From Fidelibacterota bacterium (lineage in GTDB: Bacteria > Fidelibacterota > Marinisomatia > Marinisomatales > J089): DNA of 9,196 bases. The stretch covers positions 1-9,196 of the forward strand of contig RFIZ01000058.1 of the NCBI GenBank assembly GCA_003695105.1, given 5' to 3'. Shown here piece by piece: positions 5,609 to 9,196 of the stretch; position 1 is the stretch's first letter, and the number at the start of each line of letters is the position of its first letter. Made by a program: the position numbers and the translations under genes. The notes under the pieces were generated by a model. The model saw only the letters and a program-made list of their open reading frames with translations, had not been told where the DNA came from and made no database searches.

Positions 5609-8540
5609 AATATCTGTTCTCGTTTCCGTATTCAATGAGTTGTTCTTGATATTGTTTCTTGAAGGGAGTGAGACCCCGGTGAATTTCCCAGCCGAGAGCG
5701 ATGGGAAAATTATAAAAGCTGAACCCATTTATCCTCCACTGAAATCCCAGCGACTGTTTCACATCCAATTGATCGTCCCAGGCGTCGCCAAACTGGTAAA
5801 GGAATCCTATCACGGAATTCTGCCAAATGATCCACCCTGTCCGGACATGTCGCTCGCGAAACAGGGGCACCCGGAAGGCCAGGCGCTCCACCGCCAGACG
5901 ACTTCCCTCCAATCCGTAATAAGGATATCCCTGAAGGCCGGGCAATCCCCCACCAAAAAAATGGAAAAAGCTGTCGGCGTTCTGATTGGAATACCATCCG
6001 GCTTTGGTTTCGGCCGTCAGGGTCCATCGTTGACGGGGCCTCAGGGTGACGGACCAGCGCAAATCGGCTTCGAGACGGACGAGATCATTGGGAACAAACA
6101 CTTCCGTGAGCGTTCCGGCATCATTGAAATCCAGTCCGTCGATGAAATCGTTCCACTCTTTGGTTGCTCTCACTGTCAGATCCCAGCCTTTGGAAGGATT
6201 GATATTCCCGTCGAATCGGGGCGGGTGCACGGCAGATCGCCAGGTTACATCCAGCAAAGCGCCACGATAGTAATCATAGGCGATCCCGCCTTCGATCCCT
6301 TCACTGGGAATGGATTCTTTCACGAAAGCCCGATAGCGCTGCCAGGTCCCGTTGATTTCCAATGTGTGGACACCGAAAATCGGGAATTGGATTCCGCTGC
6401 GAAACTGGATCAGACGAAAACGCAGGCGATTATCGATGTTATAGACAGAATACCGATCCTGTTCCGTTGTATTTCGGGTGACATAGGCCATCTCGGCGTA
6501 AAGAGTCGGGAAAAAGCGATGAAATTCAAAGCGGAAGAATGTATCCAAATCCTTTTTCCCGTTGATGCTGGCCCCTCCCAGCACCGTGAGGCGATTCAAC
6601 ATTTCACTGGAATAAAAATAAAATCCGGGTTTGATCGTATGATAGTCCACCATCACCTTTGGAGAAACAAACATGGGCGGAAATTGGTCTTCATAGGGGC
6701 GGACCGTTCCCTGAAAATCCGTTTCCACAATCGGTGATTTAAGGGCTCCGTTGCGCCGGAAATAATTCGGTGAATACCCAACCATTTCGGTGGGCACCGG
6801 AGTCAGGCTGTCCAGCAGGGCAATCTTATATCCCCCCGCCTCGTACTGCACATAGAGGCATTGGCCCTTCTGGTTCACTGACGGCATGAAGGCCCCCCCC
6901 AGGACATTGGTGACATAGGCTTGTTGGCCCTGTGCCGGATCGAAAGTATACAGGTTATATATTCCCGACCGATCATCGGCATACAAATAGGCTCCGGACG
7001 GAAGGACGGTCAGGTCGCGCTCATCCCATTCCCGCGTATTCAGGAGAGGCCGGATGGTGGAATCCGAAAAGGTATATTCATACTCATTGCGAAAATGATT
7101 GGTTGTCACATCGAAGAGCAGCGCCTGTCTCCGGGAATCGTACATCAGCCGATGCACCAGCCGGTGGTCCTGAAAATTCGTCAATTGGGTCACCGATAAA
7201 TCCCGCAGGGAAAGGGAATAAATGTTCTGGTTGCCGTCATGGGTGGATATATAGGCCAGGGCGGAATCTCCCGGAATAAAGACTGGAAATCGTCCCCGTG
7301 AATCTTTCGTCAGGCGCGTTTTATCCCCGGTTTTCAGATCGTAGACGAACAGGTCGTAATAGGTAGACCCTGTCCCGTTGGGATGATCGGGTCGGCGGCT
7401 GTAAAAAATGAGGGTTCCTGACCGGTTCCAGCTGGCAGCACTCTGCACCCCGTGATCGATCAACTGGTCCTCCCCATTGGAAAGATCACGCACATAAAGA
7501 TCGGTTTGGCCGAAATAATCGTTGTTCCGATTGGACAGGTACAGGAACCGGTTCCCGTCGGGACTCCACACCGGGTAGAGGTTGGTCGTTCCTTCCCGGA
7601 CCAGGAGCCTTCCCTCCACAGCATGATCCCGGACGGTTTCCGTCAGGATTTCATATCTTTCTTCCAGAGTCGCCTTGAACGCAGCATACAAATCACGTAA
7701 ATCCACACCCAACACCTTTCGAAAGGCGTGATTCAGGGACCATTCGGTGGGTCGGGACAGGGCGGTCATGAGTTCGCTCAATTTATCCGGACCGTATTTC
7801 ACGGCGATGTATCGCACCAGAGCATAGCCGGAGTTGTACACGGATTCGTTGCCGATTCCCCGTTTACCAAATGAATTCATGCCGTCCAGAGTAAGGAGAT
7901 TATGATGAAGGGTTCGATCCCGCAGAATCATATCCCGGTGGGTGTCCCAGTTATCGTAATCCGACCCGGGAAATTGAAATTGCGCCACCCCTTCCGCCAA
8001 CCAGGGCGGCACGATGGTACCGGGAAGGGCGTAACTGGCAATTTGATTGGGGTAACCGAACAGGACATCCTTACGCTTCTCCGGTTCATAATCCAGATAT
8101 TGAAAATACAGCGACGGAATGTTCCGCCCCGCTTTCATGGATTTTTGCATGGAAACGATGTGGGTGAACTCGTGCGTGATCACGTTTTGCAGCCAACGAT
8201 GACTACCCCGTAGTTCATAATCCAACGGACTGGCCCAAATCACAATTTTATTGTCGTAATAATAAGCGGCGCCATTGGCGATATCATCCGTATCCATGAA
8301 AATGAGATGGGTCTTTTCCGCTGGTCGGTATTGGTATAATTCTGTCACAGCCGGATAGATCGTTTCGGCCACCTTGGCTCCTTCTACGGCGCTGTGATAG
8401 GTATCGTCGTAAAAGTGGATAAAAAAATGTTCCGTCTCAAACGTTTTCCATTCCAGCTCCGGATGATTATAGGTAAACTGACCCCAGAGAACAGTCAGAA
8501 GCCCCAGTCCTGCAATCCAGGCACCCCGTCCGGCGTTCAA
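5583..8540 (-). CDS. Metallopeptidase - TolB-like propeller - Omp85-like barrel fusion protein
   Basis: This is a 985-residue envelope protein. I place the start at TTG 8540, which overlaps the upstream stop as TTGA and gives a clean signal peptide (MNAGRGAWIAGLGLLTVLWG, likely cut before Gln21). The open frame runs further up to 8687, but only inside the previous gene. Domains in order: (a) residues about 25-300, a Peptidase_MA-like gluzincin with zinc motif HEFTH at 123-127 and a downstream third-ligand candidate Glu183 in WLAEGVAQF, followed by a helical subdomain; (b) about 310-590, PD40/TolB-type propeller blades such as YPVWSPDGNRFLYLSNR (321-337) with related units after it; (c) about 640-985, a beta-rich region with alternating aromatic strands, the Omp85/FhaC-like motif GGGLPGLQGYPYYGLEG (863-879) followed by FRVPLF, and a terminal Phe typical of outer-membrane barrels. 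No POTRA domain is evident. The catalytic residues look intact, so an active surface or periplasmic protease anchored in the outer membrane is plausible; the substrate is unknown. Databases may label relatives 'TolB-like' or 'BamA/TamA family'. Confidence 0.9.
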   Translation of the reverse strand: MNAGRGAWIAGLGLLTVLWGQFTYNHPELEWKTFETEHFFIHFYDDTYHSAVEGAKVAETIYPAVTELYQYRPAEKTHLIFMDTDDIANGAAYYYDNKIVIWASPLDYELRGSHRWLQNVITHEFTHIVSMQKSMKAGRNIPSLYFQYLDYEPEKRKDVLFGYPNQIASYALPGTIVPPWLAEGVAQFQFPGSDYDNWDTHRDMILRDRTLHHNLLTLDGMNSFGKRGIGNESVYNSGYALVRYIAVKYGPDKLSELMTALSRPTEWSLNHAFRKVLGVDLRDLYAAFKATLEERYEILTETVRDHAVEGRLLVREGTTNLYPVWSPDGNRFLYLSNRNNDYFGQTDLYVRDLSNGEDQLIDHGVQSAASWNRSGTLIFYSRRPDHPNGTGSTYYDLFVYDLKTGDKTRLTKDSRGRFPVFIPGDSALAYISTHDGNQNIYSLSLRDLSVTQLTNFQDHRLVHRLMYDSRRQALLFDVTTNHFRNEYEYTFSDSTIRPLLNTREWDERDLTVLPSGAYLYADDRSGIYNLYTFDPAQGQQAYVTNVLGGAFMPSVNQKGQCLYVQYEAGGYKIALLDSLTPVPTEMVGYSPNYFRRNGALKSPIVETDFQGTVRPYEDQFPPMFVSPKVMVDYHTIKPGFYFYSSEMLNRLTVLGGASINGKKDLDTFFRFEFHRFFPTLYAEMAYVTRNTTEQDRYSVYNIDNRLRFRLIQFRSGIQFPIFGVHTLEINGTWQRYRAFVKESIPSEGIEGGIAYDYYRGALLDVTWRSAVHPPRFDGNINPSKGWDLTVRATKEWNDFIDGLDFNDAGTLTEVFVPNDLVRLEADLRWSVTLRPRQRWTLTAETKAGWYSNQNADSFFHFFGGGLPGLQGYPYYGLEGSRLAVERLAFRVPLFRERHVRTGWIIWQNSVIGFLYQFGDAWDDQLDVKQSLGFQWRINGFSFYNFPIALGWEIHRGLTPFKKQYQEQLIEYGNENRYYVTLLFGF
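6893..6900 (-). repeat. G8 homopolymer in the protease-barrel gene
   Basis: The plus strand has eight consecutive C, giving G8 on the coding strand, across the Leu-Gly-Gly-Ala codons at residues about 547-550 of the 985-residue protein, in the propeller domain. G-tracts of this length can slip and switch a frame, but no other sign of phase variation is visible. Confidence 0.9.
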
Positions 8541-9196
8541 TTCAGGATCCCGATTTTTAGAATTTTGGACTCGGTTTTGGTCCCGGAAGTGGCATACACC
8601 TTGGCAAAATAGACCCCCGAGGTTACCCCCCGCACATCCCAGTGTATTTCCTGCGGAAGCCGGGGGCGGGGATGGGAAATTTTCCACCTCCGCAAGAAGT
8701 GCCCGGACAACGTAAAAACCTCGATCTCCACCGATTCGACGGATCCCACCGTAAAGCGAAGGGTTACCTTCCCTTCCCGGGCCGGATTGGGGTAGGCATA
8801 GGTTTGAGATTGGATCAAGAGAGTCTCATCACCGGTTGCTTCCGGGAAAGCTCCGCTCAGACTACGGATTCGGTAGAGATTTTGATGGAGTGCCCACCAA
8901 CCGTCCAGCTCATGGGGACTATCCTCTACGATCCAGGCCGATTGCCGACACAGTAAAATGCTTTGCCCTTGATACTGGGCGACCTGGATCAGGGTGTCCG
9001 TCGGGTCGATACCGAAGGTCAATTGGACTTTTCCACTTGCATCCCAGATGATGATTTCACCGGAACGCTTCTGTCCGATGATTTCCCGGCGCTCATCTCC
9101 CAGCACATCCGCACACAGGATTGCGCGGACCGAATCCGTGACAATCGGAAAATCAGTCGCCGGGGTTCCCGTCACATCCCAGCCATAGATGGTGCC
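8537..9196 (-). CDS. Secreted repeat protein with C-terminal sorting domain (3' part only)
   Basis: This is the last 219 codons of a gene that enters from beyond position 9196; its start is not in the window. The visible N-terminal part holds two similar units about 45 residues apart, GTIYGWDVTG (residues 1-10) and GEIIIWDASG (46-55). Between them a segment reads like the FG-GAP/VCBS integrin-type pattern (ADVLGDERREII), so the missing part is probably a beta-propeller of such repeats. The end, from YPNPAREG (135-142) to the terminal KILKIGILN, matches the plan of the FlgD-like / type IX secretion (T9SS type A) sorting domains: YPNPA, a beta-sandwich with a 'FTLSGHFLRRW' strand, then 'WDVRGVTSGVYFAKV'. 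In that family the domain directs export through the outer membrane and is often cleaved off; whether this organism has such a machinery is not visible here. The stop TGA overlaps the TTG start of the next gene (TTGA). The function of the main body is unknown. Confidence 0.85.
   Translation of the reverse strand, partial: GTIYGWDVTGTPATDFPIVTDSVRAILCADVLGDERREIIGQKRSGEIIIWDASGKVQLTFGIDPTDTLIQVAQYQGQSILLCRQSAWIVEDSPHELDGWWALHQNLYRIRSLSGAFPEATGDETLLIQSQTYAYPNPAREGKVTLRFTVGSVESVEIEVFTLSGHFLRRWKISHPRPRLPQEIHWDVRGVTSGVYFAKVYATSGTKTESKILKIGILN

Noticed and set aside
5609..5728. 40-codon N-terminal extension of the DUF5683 protein
   Set aside because: It overlaps the barrel end of the previous gene and places the clear signal peptide internally; ATG 5608 is a better start.
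5640..6737. Plus-strand open frame of 365 codons
   Set aside because: It lies opposite the barrel part of the 985-residue protein, has no recognisable domain and no promoter or ribosome site I can support. It reads as an antisense shadow.
7430..7450. GCACTC word reminiscent of half a CIRCE element
   Set aside because: It lies within the protease-barrel coding sequence and has no matching inverted half at the required spacing.
8541..8687. 49-codon N-terminal extension of the protease-barrel protein
   Set aside because: It lies wholly inside the upstream sorting-domain gene, is Pro/Gly/Cys-rich without family features, and would bury the signal peptide that begins at TTG 8540.

Overview
The window is a densely packed stretch of bacterial chromosome. 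Everything supportable is encoded on the minus strand, so it reads from position 9196 down to 1. Nine genes follow one another with no gap longer than about 40 bases. Most junctions are overlaps (TTGA twice, ATGA once, a shared base in TGATG, and one 26-base overlap), so the block looks like one long operon or a chain of translationally coupled genes. I see no convincing promoter, terminator, RNA gene, mobile element or CRISPR array.

Organism: a Gram-negative (outer-membrane) bacterium. A lipoprotein of the BamD type, a beta-barrel protein ending in Phe, a DUF5683-type protein and a C-terminal domain like the type IX secretion / FlgD-like sorting domains together point to the FCB superphylum. 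A candidate lineage such as Marinimicrobia, KSB1 or Calditrichota would fit better than a classical Bacteroidetes. This placement is inference from gene content only.

Layout in transcription order. (1) 9196-8537: the C-terminal end of a secreted protein with FG-GAP/VCBS-like repeats and a C-terminal sorting domain. (2) 8540-5583: a 985-residue envelope protein combining a signal peptide, an HExxH gluzincin-type metallopeptidase domain, a TolB-like beta-propeller and an Omp85/FhaC-like outer-membrane barrel. This is the most interesting object in the window. (3) 5608-4727: a DUF5683 envelope protein. (4) 4721-3951: a BamD-like TPR lipoprotein. (5) 3954-3367: NadD, for NAD biosynthesis, starting with TTG. 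(6) 3370-2450: a sodium/calcium antiporter with two alpha repeats. (7, 8) 2434-1781 and 1781-915: FtsE and FtsX, the division ABC complex. (9) 876-1: HrcA, the heat-shock repressor, cut by the window edge about 50 residues before its expected C-terminus.

How they fit: the first four genes form an outer-membrane/secretion cluster (an exported protein, a protease-propeller-barrel, an envelope protein, a barrel-assembly lipoprotein). The next four are housekeeping and inner-membrane functions (cofactor synthesis, cation exchange, divisome). hrcA probably opens or links to a chaperone operon lying beyond position 1. The main lead is the protease-propeller-barrel fusion encoded beside a sorting-domain protein and a BamD homologue: it could be a processing or export device of the outer membrane.
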